A stretch of 52,925 bases of DNA from NCBI RefSeq assembly GCF_002994635.1, contig NZ_PVNL01000063.1:1-52925 (forward strand), given 5' to 3'. The number at the start of each line of letters is the position of its first letter. Position 1 is the stretch's first letter. Positions 37,239 through 46,055 of this stretch are shown here, one piece after another. Under the pieces are notes generated by a model, which saw only the letters and a program-made list of their open reading frames with translations, did not search any database and was not told where the DNA came from. Source of the DNA: Enhygromyxa salina. Lineage in GTDB: Bacteria > Myxococcota_A > Polyangia > Nannocystales > Nannocystaceae. The position numbers and the translations under genes are program-made.

Positions 37239-39440
37239 TCATGGCTCAGCTGTTGCGTCGGTCGAGCCCGCGTACAGCCCCGCATAGCGCCCGCCCGCGG
37301 CGAGCAGCTGGGTGTGGGTCCCCGCCTCGACGACCCGGCCCTCGTGCATCACCAAGATCAAGTCGGCGCCGACGATCGTGCTCAGCCGATGCGCAATGAT
37401 GATGCGCGTACACTCGAGCTTGGCGAGCGAGCGCTCGATCGCGGCCTCGGTCACGCGGTCGAGGCTGCTGGTCGCCTCGTCGAGCAGCAAGATCGCCGGG
37501 TCGCCGACGAGCGCGCGAGCGAGGGCGAGGCGCTGGCGCTGGCCCCCGGACATCGACGCGCCGCCGTCGGCGAGCAAGGTGTCGTAGCCCATCGGTAGCG
37601 CGGCGATGTCGGCGTGGATCTCGGCCAGCTTGGCGGCCTTCTCGACCGCCCCGAGGCCGACGCCCGGGTGACCGAGGGCGATGTTCTCGCGCACGCTGGT
37701 CCCGAACACGTCGGCGCCTTGCGTGACGACGCCGAGCTGGCGACGGACGCTGCGCAGCTCGAGCCGGGCGAGGTCGACACCATCGTAGAGCACCCGCCCA
37801 TGCTCGGGTTGGTAGAGGCCGAGCAGCAGCTTGGCCAGCGTCGACTTGCCAGCTCCCGACGCGCCGACGATCGCTACGACCTGGCCGGCGGCGATCTCGA
37901 CGTCGACTTCACGTACGATCAGCGGGCCATTCTGCTCGTAGCGAAACCCGACGCCCTCGGCCTTGATCGCGCCGCCGAGGGGCTTGGCCGGGACGACCGC
38001 GCGGAGGTCTTGCTCGCGCTCGGTTCGCATCACGTCCTCGATCCGCTCGAGGTAGCTGCCGAGCGCCTGAAACCGCAGGGTCACGCCGACGAGGGCCGCG
38101 AGCGGGACCAAGAATCCTGCGCACAGGGCCGAGAGCCCGAGCATCTCGCCGAGGCTCAGCTGCCCGCGCAGGACCAGCTCGGCCCCGACCGCGAGGACCG
38201 ACAGCGGCGCGGCCATGCGAAATCCGCCGAGCAGCGCCTCGACCAGCGAGTCGAGCCGGCCGCGGCGCAGCGAGGTGTTGAGGGTGTCGACAAACAGATT
38301 GGTCCAGCGCTCGACGGCCTGGTCCTCGGCGCCCATGCTCTTGAGCGTCTCGATCCCGCCGAGGATCTCGACCTCGTAGCTCGAGGTCTTGGCCTGCAGC
38401 GCGAGGCCCTCGGTCATCAGCTCCTCCTGCGCGCGGCGAGTGGCGAAATACAGCGAGAACTGCACGGCCGCGAGGCCGACGACGACGGCGGCCATCAGCG
38501 GGCTAATCCACGCGATCAAGACCAGGTAGATGGTCACCAACGCGCCGTCGAGCGCGGCCGACATCGCGCCCGAGGTCAGGATCTCACGGACGACGGCGTT
38601 GCTGTTGAGGCGCATGACCAGGTCGCCCGTCGAGCGGCGCTGAAAGAACGCGTAGGGCAGCGCGACGAGGTGATCGAAGAACGAGACTGTGAGCTTGGCG
38701 TCGAGCAGGCAGCGCAGCTGCACGAGCAAGTTGCCGCGGACGATCGCCGCCAACACCTGAAACACGACCATCAGCGCGACGCCGAGGCCGAGGATCGCGA
38801 ACAGATCATAGTTGGCCCGGGGGATCACGCGATCGACGAAGGCCGCGGTCGCAAGCGGCAGCGCCAGGCCCAACAGCTGGATCAACGCCGACATCGAGAG
38901 CGCGTGGGCCCACAGCTCGCGGTGGCTCGAGATCTCGCGCAGGTAGGCCCAGGTCGGCGAGCGTGGGGCCTCGCCGCGCTCGAAGTCCTCGCCGGGCTCG
39001 AGCAACAAGGCGATGCCGGTGAAGGCCTCGTCGAAGCGCTTTAGCGTGACCCGCCGACGGCCGAGGCCCGGGTCGATGATCGTCACGCCGCGGCGATCGA
39101 CGGACTCGAACACCACGAAGTGGCGAAACTCCCAGTGCAAGATCGCCCCCGGCGTGAGCGAGTCGAGGTGCTTCAGGCCGACTCGAACGCCGCGCCCGCG
39201 CAGCCCGTAGCGCTGCGCGACGCGGAGGACACCGAGGGCGTTGACGCCGTCGCGGCCCGTCCCCATCGCCGCGCGGAGCTCGTCGAGCGGCCGCGGCTTG
39301 CCGTGATAACGCAAGACCGTGGCCAGGCAGGCCGCGCCGCAGTCGGTCTCGGTCAGCTGTTGGACGTGCTCGAGCGAACGACCGACGCGCAGGCCCAGAC
39401 GGGCGAGCGCCATGAAACGAGGAGGGCGAGCGCTGGCCAC
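37239..39440 (-). CDS. Peptidase-containing ABC exporter (C39 peptidase, PCAT) of the RiPP locus
   Basis: The exporter cuts a double-glycine leader and pumps out the core peptide. The 733-residue protein has an N-terminal C39 peptidase (1-140) with catalytic Cys34 (TDCGAACLAT), His107 (EFRHFVV) and Asp123 (IIDPGLG); then six spans and a nucleotide-binding domain with Walker A GASGAGKST (Lys about 531), signature MSGGQRQRLA and Walker B LLLDEATSSLD (about 650). All catalytic residues are present, so it should be active. It follows the HlyD-like gene by 3 bp on the same strand. The GTG start at 39440 could be replaced by the ATG at 39413. The peptide encoded at 46056-46295 has the matching GG leader. 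Confidence 0.95.
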   Translation of the reverse strand: MASARPPRFMALARLGLRVGRSLEHVQQLTETDCGAACLATVLRYHGKPRPLDELRAAMGTGRDGVNALGVLRVAQRYGLRGRGVRVGLKHLDSLTPGAILHWEFRHFVVFESVDRRGVTIIDPGLGRRRVTLKRFDEAFTGIALLLEPGEDFERGEAPRSPTWAYLREISSHRELWAHALSMSALIQLLGLALPLATAAFVDRVIPRANYDLFAILGLGVALMVVFQVLAAIVRGNLLVQLRCLLDAKLTVSFFDHLVALPYAFFQRRSTGDLVMRLNSNAVVREILTSGAMSAALDGALVTIYLVLIAWISPLMAAVVVGLAAVQFSLYFATRRAQEELMTEGLALQAKTSSYEVEILGGIETLKSMGAEDQAVERWTNLFVDTLNTSLRRGRLDSLVEALLGGFRMAAPLSVLAVGAELVLRGQLSLGEMLGLSALCAGFLVPLAALVGVTLRFQALGSYLERIEDVMRTEREQDLRAVVPAKPLGGAIKAEGVGFRYEQNGPLIVREVDVEIAAGQVVAIVGASGAGKSTLAKLLLGLYQPEHGRVLYDGVDLARLELRSVRRQLGVVTQGADVFGTSVRENIALGHPGVGLGAVEKAAKLAEIHADIAALPMGYDTLLADGGASMSGGQRQRLALARALVGDPAILLLDEATSSLDRVTEAAIERSLAKLECTRIIIAHRLSTIVGADLILVMHEGRVVEAGTHTQLLAAGGRYAGLYAGSTDATAEP

Positions 39441-39443
39441 GGA

Positions 39444-40235
39444 TCAAGCTCCAAACAAGCGAGGAAGCACGGACTCGAGCAGCGGCGCCGATCCGAGCTC
39501 GGCCTCGGCGCGCCCGCGCATGCCTGCGTAGACTGGGTAGCGACCATCGGCGGCGGAAAACTCGAGCTCGGGCAGGCGCGCGCGAACCCGGACGCTCGGC
39601 GGGGTCGCGGCTGCGTCGCTCGGGCCGACGAGCTCGGCGATCCCCTCGACAACGACCGGGGTTCGACTGGCCGCGAACCCGTCGAGCTCGATGAACATCG
39701 GCGTGGCGAGGTCCATGCGCGGGCGCTGGTGGACATCGAAGTGGAGCTCGACGATCGGGCGCGGGTCGAGCTCGGTCAGGGTCACGAGCGCGTCACCGGG
39801 CTCGAGCATGTCGCCAGCCGTGACCGCGACCTCGGCGACCACCCCGGCGGCCGTGGATCGAACCGTGCCCGCGGCCGGGCCGTCGAGCTGAACGAGCGGG
39901 TCCCCGGCAGCGACCGCCTGCCCGGGGCGAATGACGACCGCGCGGACCACAGCTCGGGTCGGGCTGCGCACCAGCGCTGGCGTGGGATCACGAACGATCG
40001 CAACCCCATGCGCGTAGCTGCTGATCGGCACGACGCTGGCGTAGCCGAGCGCGACCGCGACCGCGGTGATCAACAAGCCCGCCGCCAGGCGAGCCCAGCC
40101 CGGCACGACGAGCAAAGGCGCGCCATGGAGATAGTCATCTTCGTGAGCCTCGAGCGCCGCAGCCCGAAACAATGACTGTGACGCGGCGCTGCGTGGTTCG
40201 TCGTCGGGGTCTTTACAATCACTTGGCGCGTTCAT
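39444..40235 (-). CDS. HlyD-like membrane-fusion protein of the RiPP exporter
   Basis: The 263-residue protein (ATG at 40235) has one span (about residues 45-65) and a periplasmic part with a split lipoyl (biotinyl-like) domain (VVRAVVIRPGQAVAAGDPLVQ, AAGVVAEVAVTAGDMLEPGD) and a beta-barrel end. The long coiled coil of classical HlyD is missing, so it is short and resembles the adaptors found with peptidase-ABC exporters. It lies immediately upstream of the exporter gene and shares a divergent promoter region with the cyclase-like gene. A TTG at 40250 is a less likely start. Confidence 0.85.
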   Translation of the reverse strand: MNAPSDCKDPDDEPRSAASQSLFRAAALEAHEDDYLHGAPLLVVPGWARLAAGLLITAVAVALGYASVVPISSYAHGVAIVRDPTPALVRSPTRAVVRAVVIRPGQAVAAGDPLVQLDGPAAGTVRSTAAGVVAEVAVTAGDMLEPGDALVTLTELDPRPIVELHFDVHQRPRMDLATPMFIELDGFAASRTPVVVEGIAELVGPSDAAATPPSVRVRARLPELEFSAADGRYPVYAGMRGRAEAELGSAPLLESVLPRLFGA

Positions 40236-40353
40236 GTCGACGACCGTCAAACGAGCATCGCACAGCGACCCGTGATGATCGAGCCGGCCGCGCGAACGGG
40301 ACCGCGAGCCGGTGGCGGGTAAAGTCCGAACATGGCATGGTCGCGAGGCTTCG
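40236..40353. promoter_or_regulatory. Divergent promoter region of the RiPP locus
   Basis: The 118-bp gap serves the exporter genes on the minus strand and the cyclase-like operon on the plus strand. GAGG at 40345-40348, 5 bp before ATG 40354, is the ribosome binding site of the plus gene. I could not find a good -35/-10 pair for either direction, so the promoters may be of an extracytoplasmic sigma type. Confidence 0.45.
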
Positions 40354-41367
40354 ATGCAACATCGACTCTACGAGACCATCGATCGCGCAATTGCGTATTT
40401 GCGTCGATCGCAGCTCGACCACGGCGAGTGGCCGACCTTCGTGAGTCCCGACTCGACCCTGGCGAGCGCGCGCGAGCTCGACAGCACGCCCTTCGCCACG
40501 GCCCTGATCCTCTATTGTGTCCGCGAGATCGAGGGTGAGCACCTCGCCAAGCAGATCGACGCCGCGCTCGCGTTTCTCCGCGCCGACATGCGCGGCGCGG
40601 GGCTGTGGTGCTATTGGTCGCGGTTTCACCCGCGTCGCCAGGAGGCGCCGCCCGACCTCGACGACATCGCCTGCGTGGCGTGGGTCCTCCGCGACCACGC
40701 CGTCGAATTCCCCAGCTGTGAGGCCCTGGTCCTCGATCATCGCAACGCCGAGGGTCTGCTGCGGACCTGGCTGGTGCCGCGGCGTGAGTCGACGCCGGCG
40801 TTCAAGCGTGCCCTTCGCTCGGCCTGGACGCCGAGCCTGTCCGAGCTGTTCACGGCCCTGCCGCTGCGCGACATGGTCGACATGGGGGTGCTCGCCAATG
40901 CCTTGTTGTTTCTGGGCCAGGAGGATGACCGGGTCAAACCGTCGATCGCCAAGCTAATTGATTGCGTCAATTCGAATTGCGAGATTGAACATGGTGATTA
41001 TTACACCTCGCGTCCGCTGATCTGGTATTTCATCTCGCGCGCCTATCGTCATGGGGTCAGCGCGCTCGAGCCGGCCCGCGCGCCGATCCTCGCCAAGATC
41101 GACGCGCGCCTCGACGGCGAAACCAGCCTTCAAGATCGCGCGCTGATGATCACGACATTGCTCAACCTGTCGGCGCCGGTCTCGGTCGCCGCCCAGCTGC
41201 CGGCCTTGCTCGATGGTCAGCACAAAGACGGCTCCTGGCCGGCCGAGTCGGCCTACATCTTTGGCGGTCGCGAGCGAGCCGGCGGGCTGTTCTACGGCTC
41301 CGAAGCCCTGACGACCGGGTTTTGCGTCGAGGCCCTCGCCCGCGCGCGGGCGACCCTCCACGCCTGA
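40354..41367 (+). CDS. Single-domain DxDD class II terpene-cyclase-like protein (RiPP locus)
   Basis: The 337-residue protein has the alpha/alpha barrel repeats of the squalene-cyclase/prenyltransferase superfamily (SQLDHGEWPTF, QHKDGSWPAES then AYIFGGRERAG) and a DLDDIA motif at residues 101-104. That DxDD matches the acid motif of class II cyclases and lies close to where the single-domain cyclase MstE (which cyclises a farnesylated aromatic acid) has its acidic residue. Length also fits one barrel. It heads a three-gene operon with a cupin-like gene and a methyltransferase. It may act on a prenyl group carried by the peptide, or the barrel may serve another role; chemistry is inference. 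The start at 40354 has GAGG upstream. Confidence 0.75.
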   Translation: MQHRLYETIDRAIAYLRRSQLDHGEWPTFVSPDSTLASARELDSTPFATALILYCVREIEGEHLAKQIDAALAFLRADMRGAGLWCYWSRFHPRRQEAPPDLDDIACVAWVLRDHAVEFPSCEALVLDHRNAEGLLRTWLVPRRESTPAFKRALRSAWTPSLSELFTALPLRDMVDMGVLANALLFLGQEDDRVKPSIAKLIDCVNSNCEIEHGDYYTSRPLIWYFISRAYRHGVSALEPARAPILAKIDARLDGETSLQDRALMITTLLNLSAPVSVAAQLPALLDGQHKDGSWPAESAYIFGGRERAGGLFYGSEALTTGFCVEALARARATLHA

Positions 41368-41380
41368 ATCGAGATCGACG

Positions 41381-42622
41381 ATGCCCTCCCCCACCGCCGA
41401 CATCTTCGCCACGGTCGCGGCCGAGACCCGCACCGCCTACGAGCGCGCGGGTCATCGCCTCGCGTGCTTCGCCGACATCGCCACCGAGGTCCTCGCCCGC
41501 GTCAACCCTGCCGCGCTCGACAAGCGCGCGCTGCTCGAGCTCGCGCTCGCGCGGCTCAACGCTCGGGCCAACCGCGCGTGCTTCCACGACGCGACCAACG
41601 TCGTACCCGTCTACGCCGACGACCAGTTCATCATGACCTTCCACATGTGGACGGACACGTTCGGCAACGCCCACTCGCACCGCTGGTCCGGAGCGTTTCA
41701 AAACCTCAGCGACCCGGTCGTCTATGTCGACTATGGCTTCGAGCTTGGCGAGCGCTACGACAACGATCTGCACTTCGGCGCGCGCGAGCAGCTCGAGCTC
41801 TCGCTGCTCGAGCGCGGGGCGGTCGTCCGCGTCGAGCAAGACCGATCGATCCACGGCTTCGGCCACACGGGCTCGCCGGGTCTGACCTTGGCGGTTCGGG
41901 CCCGCAGCGTCGGCGGCCAGACCCTCGACTACTGGGGTCCGGGCCTGCGGCTCACGACCACGCCCGACGACGAGGTCGCGCACAACGTGGCCTTGATCGG
42001 CCGGACCTTGCGGCGGCTGCGGATCCACGACGAGCAGGGTTACCGCGCCGGGCTCGAGCGCACGCTCGCCGCCAACGGTCTGCGCGCCTGCGTGGTCCTG
42101 GGCCTCGACCTCGTCAGCACCCGCCCGAGCGAGGCCGGCGAGCTCGCGGACGCGATCCTCACGGCCCACGACTGCGGGCCGAGCCACACCCGCGCGATCC
42201 GTGCGGCGCTCGAGGCCCGGGCCTTTCATCAGCAGGCCCTGGGTCTACTCGAGGTCTGCGACACGCCCCGGTCGCGCTTGCTCGCGGCGCTGCTGCGCTT
42301 TTGCGAGGATCGCAGGCAGCTCGATCGCGTCGTCGCCGGGCTCGACCCCGCCGCGTTCGATCTGGATCCCGCGGCCCTCGGCGAGCGCTACACCGAGCTG
42401 CTGGTCCGCGCTGGCACCGGGAGCTTGCCCACGGGCGCCGCCGGCCGGGCGCTGGCGCGGGTGTTGGTCTTGCTCATCGACGGCCGGACCCACGCCGAGA
42501 TCACCGCCGACCTCCAGTCTCGCTTTCACTTGCCTGAACCCGAGCGCAGCGTCGCGGCCATGGTCGCGACCGTGCGCGACCTCGCCCTGACCCGCCAGCT
42601 GTTGCCCTGCGACCCGCCATGA
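41381..42622 (+). CDS. Cupin-like metalloprotein with winged-helix tail (RiPP locus)
   Basis: The 413-residue protein has an alpha-helical N-terminus (1-70) and a cupin-like barrel with His88, the pair His98/His100 (NAHSHRWSG), Glu121 and His158/His162 (SIHGFGHTG), which can bind a metal as in small-molecule dioxygenases or isomerases. The last ~70 residues (LLIDGRTHAEITADLQSRF, then a helix pair and ALTRQLL) have the shape of PqqD-type RiPP recognition elements. It may thus act on the precursor peptide. No family name can be given. It starts 13 bp after the cyclase-like gene and overlaps the methyltransferase start as ATGA. Confidence 0.6.
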   Translation: MPSPTADIFATVAAETRTAYERAGHRLACFADIATEVLARVNPAALDKRALLELALARLNARANRACFHDATNVVPVYADDQFIMTFHMWTDTFGNAHSHRWSGAFQNLSDPVVYVDYGFELGERYDNDLHFGAREQLELSLLERGAVVRVEQDRSIHGFGHTGSPGLTLAVRARSVGGQTLDYWGPGLRLTTTPDDEVAHNVALIGRTLRRLRIHDEQGYRAGLERTLAANGLRACVVLGLDLVSTRPSEAGELADAILTAHDCGPSHTRAIRAALEARAFHQQALGLLEVCDTPRSRLLAALLRFCEDRRQLDRVVAGLDPAAFDLDPAALGERYTELLVRAGTGSLPTGAAGRALARVLVLLIDGRTHAEITADLQSRFHLPEPERSVAAMVATVRDLALTRQLLPCDPP

Positions 42623-43476
42623 CCACGCCGATCTCGACCCGAGACCACCTGTTGCCGCTGCTCGCCGAAGCCGAGGCTTGCCGGATGCGCGCGGCGATCG
42701 AGCCGCTGACCAAGCTGATCGAGACGCTCGGAGATCGCCCGCTGCTCGAGCTCAGCGCCTGGGACGTGGCCGCGCCCCTCGCCGAGCTTGGCTACGACGT
42801 CGACGAGTACCGCGCTCACGTCCGCGACTGGGAGCCGAGCTACGCCGAAGGAGCCGCCGCGCCCTGGGCCCACGAGGACGACGAGCGGCTGCCCCACCCG
42901 ATCGTCGTCGAGGCCGCCGAGGCGGGGTTTGGCCGCGGGCGGGTGCTCGAGCTCGGCTGCGGGGTCGGTTCGAACAGCGCCGCGCTGGCCGAGCGAGGCG
43001 CCGCGGTCCTCGGCGTCGACATCTCGGCTCGCGCGATCGCTCGCGCGGGCGAGCTGTTTGCGAGCCACGCGGGCGAGCTCGAGTTTCGTGCGGCCAACGT
43101 GTTCGAGCTCGAGCTCGAGCCCCAGAGCTTCGACGCGATCCTCGACAGCTGGTGCATGCATCACATCCCCGGGCATCTGCTCGGCAACTACGTCCAGCGC
43201 GGCGCGGCGGCGCTGCGCGCAGGCGGTGAGCTGCTGGTCCTGGTCCACTCGGCCAAGTACAACCCCACGCTCGGCCTGGTCTCGCTCTCGCTCGGCGTCG
43301 TCGGCAAATTCTTGCGCTACGTGCTGCAGCACAACCCCGAGTCGTGCTTCACCCGCAGCGAGCTCGAGCGGCTCCTCGATCCGGTCTACGAGATCGAGTG
43401 GATCCGCCACTACTACGACTTTCACATCAACACCCCGCGCCACTACAGCTTCATCGTGCGCGCGCGTCGACGCTGA
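42619..43476 (+). CDS. Class I SAM methyltransferase (RiPP locus)
   Basis: A 285-residue class I methyltransferase. Motif I is VLELGCGVGSNSAALAERGA (from residue 109) with the acidic ribose ligand in VLGVDIS; motif post-I follows in AANVFELE and motif IV in AILDSWCMHHI. The N-terminal 70 residues are a helical cap. Targets could be an O, N or C atom of the peptide. It ends the plus-strand operon and converges on the JmjC gene with a 4-bp gap. Confidence 0.9.
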   Translation: MTTPISTRDHLLPLLAEAEACRMRAAIEPLTKLIETLGDRPLLELSAWDVAAPLAELGYDVDEYRAHVRDWEPSYAEGAAAPWAHEDDERLPHPIVVEAAEAGFGRGRVLELGCGVGSNSAALAERGAAVLGVDISARAIARAGELFASHAGELEFRAANVFELELEPQSFDAILDSWCMHHIPGHLLGNYVQRGAAALRAGGELLVLVHSAKYNPTLGLVSLSLGVVGKFLRYVLQHNPESCFTRSELERLLDPVYEIEWIRHYYDFHINTPRHYSFIVRARRR

Positions 43477-43480
43477 CGGA

Positions 43481-44818
43481 TCAGCCGTCGAGCGCGACAA
43501 TGAAGCCGCGCTCGCGCAGCTTGGTGATGGTCCGGGTCCAGCGCGTCGCCGAGATCTCGGGGTGCTCGGCGATCAGCACGTCGAGATCGAAGCGCGGGCG
43601 ACCGAGCAGCGCCCGGCCGAGCGCGAGCGGGACCGGGACCGAGCGCTCGCCGTGGACGAGCGCGACGTGACCGCGGTCGAGCGGCGCGAAGCGAAGCTCG
43701 GGCGCCAGCGCCAGGCTCGGCTCGCGCGCGTCGTCGACCAGCCCAGCCATGAACTGCCGAAACAGCGGGGCGCCGAAGTCGAGGCTGTCGATGACCGGGC
43801 TGCCGCCGCCACACAGCTCGACCCCGAGCGTCGCCAGGCAACGACGCTGGAGCGCGCACGCGGCCTCGTAGGCGGCCGCGACCGAGCGCGCGCCTCGATC
43901 GACAAAGGCCTCGAGCTCGGCCCGGCACTGGCGCGCGGGCTCGTCGTCGCGCGCGAGCAGCTCGGCGGCGATCGTCTGGAGCAGGTAGTTGGCGGGGAGT
44001 CGATCGAGCACCCGCTGCAGCCCGGGGTCGGGCGGCCGCACGCGAAACCCGAGACCCGCGGCCGCGTCGAGGTAGTCGATGTGGTGCCAGTAAAACGGCG
44101 GCATGTAGAGGGCCCAGCCGGGCTCGAGCACGACCTCGCAGCCACCGGCGTAGGCGAGAAAGTCGCGGCGCTGGCTCGGGCTCCACTCGCGCGCCCGGAT
44201 CCCGCTGAACTGCATGATCGGGCTGAGCAGCGGGCCGGCGTGCGGGCTGAACAACACGAAGCGCTTGCGACCGATCAGCTGGACGTTGAACACGTGGCGA
44301 CCATCGCGATCGAAGTGCAGATCACTCGACTGATCCGCGCCCGCGACGTAGGCGTAGACCACGATCGCGTCGGCGTCGTCGGTCTTGCCGGGGTGGAGCC
44401 GGGTCAGGCCCATCGCTTCGAACAGCGGGGCCGGCCCGTCGAGGTGCTCGAGCAGCCGCGCAGAGGGTCGAAGCTCGACCGCGGGATCGGTCTGGTCGGG
44501 GCGCGCCTGGGCCTGCTCGATGTAATCGCGCAGCTCCACGCGCGCGGCCGGCAGCGGTCCGAAGCCGGCGAGGCTCGGCTCGGATCGGGTTCGCAGGTAG
44601 TCGCGGAAGGCGGCGAAGCGGTGGTCGCGATAGTTGGGACGGACCGGGATCGCCCACGGCTCGGCCGCGTCACACAGCGCCGACCACGAGCCGACCAGCG
44701 CCGTCGTCCGCGGGCCGAGCAAGGCCGCGTCGAACAGCGCGGGCCGCCCGGCGTCGACGTGCTCGAGCAGCGCGGGGACGGTGTCGACGGCCTCGATCAC
44801 CGAGCTAGGATCCGACAC
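43481..44818 (-). CDS. JmjC/cupin-8 Fe(II)/2-oxoglutarate oxygenase B (RiPP locus)
   Basis: The 445-residue protein (GTG at 44818) contains a JmjC-type barrel: Fe ligands His168 and Asp170 in SSDLHFDRDG, a distal His245/246 in FYWHHID, and Lys185 in LIGRKRFVLF to hold 2-oxoglutarate. Proteins of this class hydroxylate side chains of peptides or proteins. The last ~70 residues (DRGHVALVHGERSVPVPLALG then RPRFDLDVLIAEHPEIS) are a winged helix resembling a RiPP recognition element. The start overlaps the 3' end of oxygenase A by 14 bp, with GAGG (complement of 44825-44828) as ribosome binding site. Two such oxygenases side by side suggest two hydroxylations. Confidence 0.85.
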   Translation of the reverse strand: MSDPSSVIEAVDTVPALLEHVDAGRPALFDAALLGPRTTALVGSWSALCDAAEPWAIPVRPNYRDHRFAAFRDYLRTRSEPSLAGFGPLPAARVELRDYIEQAQARPDQTDPAVELRPSARLLEHLDGPAPLFEAMGLTRLHPGKTDDADAIVVYAYVAGADQSSDLHFDRDGRHVFNVQLIGRKRFVLFSPHAGPLLSPIMQFSGIRAREWSPSQRRDFLAYAGGCEVVLEPGWALYMPPFYWHHIDYLDAAAGLGFRVRPPDPGLQRVLDRLPANYLLQTIAAELLARDDEPARQCRAELEAFVDRGARSVAAAYEAACALQRRCLATLGVELCGGGSPVIDSLDFGAPLFRQFMAGLVDDAREPSLALAPELRFAPLDRGHVALVHGERSVPVPLALGRALLGRPRFDLDVLIAEHPEISATRWTRTITKLRERGFIVALDG

Positions 44819-45974
44819 CCGCGACCTCGGTCTCGGTCTCGGTCTCGGTCTCGACACGCTCGAGCACGCCGCGCGCGAGCAGGGTCTCGAGCATTCGATC
44901 GACGAGCTGGTGCGAGATGCCTGCTTCAGCCCGCGCGCGGTAGCCCGAGAACGGACGGGGGGTCGTCGCCAGCCAGCGCAGGGCCGCGACGTAGGCCCGC
45001 GGGACCAGCAGCTCGCGGGTCTCGTCGTCGACGGTGGTCCGCAGCGTCCAGTAGCCGCCGCGCCCGCGGTCGAGCTCGACGCCGACGCCGGGCCTGCGCC
45101 TGACCATGGTCCGCGGATCGAAGATCGTCGACGGCCGCGCCTCGAGCTTGGCCTCGCTGTACTCGCGGACCCGGGCCGCGAGCTGCTCGCCGACCTCGGT
45201 CGCGTCATAGTCCCCGACCTCGGGCCACAGCTCGCGCGGCCACACCTGGCGCGCGAGTCGGCGCCACTCGGCCTCGACGTAGGTCCCGCGCTGGATCACG
45301 AACAGCAGCGTCCACGACTCCTCGTCTGTCTCGGCCAGGGTCCGGTGCCAGGTGTAGGGCGGCGCGACCACGACGGTGCCCGGACGCATCACGACGCGCT
45401 CGGCTCGCTGCTCGAGTCGAGCGACGGTCGCCTCGTGTTGCGCCTGGGTCCCCCCGACCCCCGCGAGCCGTGCGTCGATGTGGCCCATTCGCTCGGGGTG
45501 GAGATCCTCACCGCTCTCGGTCAGCCACCAGGTCTTTTGACCCGCGAGCTGCACGATGAGCAGGCACGAGTCCGAGTCGTGGTGCCAGGCGACCCCCGCG
45601 CCCGGGCTGCTGACCGTCAAGGTCGCCTGAATGTGGTGTGCCTGACCGCGGGATAGTTCGTCGGCGAGGCCACACATCCACGCGTTGACGTCGGGGATAC
45701 AGGTCATGGCCATCTGCACGTGCCCGCCGAGCTTGAGCGCATCGACAGCCTCGTCGTTGGTCGCCCGACACTCGCCATATGGCATCACGCCGACCGCACA
45801 CGAGGTCTGGGGAAACTCGTCGAGCAAGTCTTTGAGGCTCGGCGCGGTCGGATCGGGCCATCCCCCTCGCTGGGGCTCGGGTACGAAGCACTGCACGAGC
45901 CGATCCTCACGCACGGCGGCGGCGAATTCCTCGGCTTTAGTTCCTACGAGACGGGTGAGACCCTCGGGCAGCAT
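44805..45974 (-). CDS. JmjC/cupin-8 Fe(II)/2-oxoglutarate oxygenase A (RiPP locus)
   Basis: The 389-residue protein has Fe ligands His131 and Asp133 in AWHHDSDS, distal His210 in APPYTWHRTL and Lys147 in LAGQKTWWL, the layout of ROXA/JmjC hydroxylases. Its C-terminal ~80 residues form a winged helix (LVPRAYVAALRWLATTP, then a recognition helix and LLARGVLERV), as in ROXA but also like a RiPP recognition element. A run of Thr-Glu repeats ends the protein. The ATG at 45974 has GAGGA about 8 bp upstream. The gene lies between the precursor and oxygenase B in the same direction, so the three should form one transcript. Confidence 0.87.
   Translation of the reverse strand: MLPEGLTRLVGTKAEEFAAAVREDRLVQCFVPEPQRGGWPDPTAPSLKDLLDEFPQTSCAVGVMPYGECRATNDEAVDALKLGGHVQMAMTCIPDVNAWMCGLADELSRGQAHHIQATLTVSSPGAGVAWHHDSDSCLLIVQLAGQKTWWLTESGEDLHPERMGHIDARLAGVGGTQAQHEATVARLEQRAERVVMRPGTVVVAPPYTWHRTLAETDEESWTLLFVIQRGTYVEAEWRRLARQVWPRELWPEVGDYDATEVGEQLAARVREYSEAKLEARPSTIFDPRTMVRRRPGVGVELDRGRGGYWTLRTTVDDETRELLVPRAYVAALRWLATTPRPFSGYRARAEAGISHQLVDRMLETLLARGVLERVETETETETEVAGVGS
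44826..44849. repeat. Four tandem CTCGGT hexamers at the end of oxygenase A
   Basis: CTCGGT is repeated four times and starts a fifth; on the minus strand it encodes Thr-Glu pairs near the C-terminus of oxygenase A. The first copy overlaps the ribosome binding site of oxygenase B. Copy-number changes would be in frame and would not move that site, so phase variation by frameshift is not expected. Confidence 0.85.
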
Positions 45975-46055
45975 CTGAACTATCCTCGGTCGAGTGTGTG
46001 AATTATATGAGCGCCACGGCGTGACCGCAGCGCTCGGTTGGGGAGATCAGAGGGG

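Noticed and set aside
40354..41367. LanC-type cyclase (lanthipeptide) as identity of the alpha/alpha-barrel protein
   Set aside because: The LanC zinc ligands (Cys and Cys-His) are not present and the core peptide has no Cys; DxDD and QW-like repeats fit the terpene-cyclase superfamily better.
44826..44849. Phase-variable switch at the CTCGGT hexamers
   Set aside because: Unit length is a multiple of three and the ribosome binding site of the next gene would keep its distance, so no on/off switch results.
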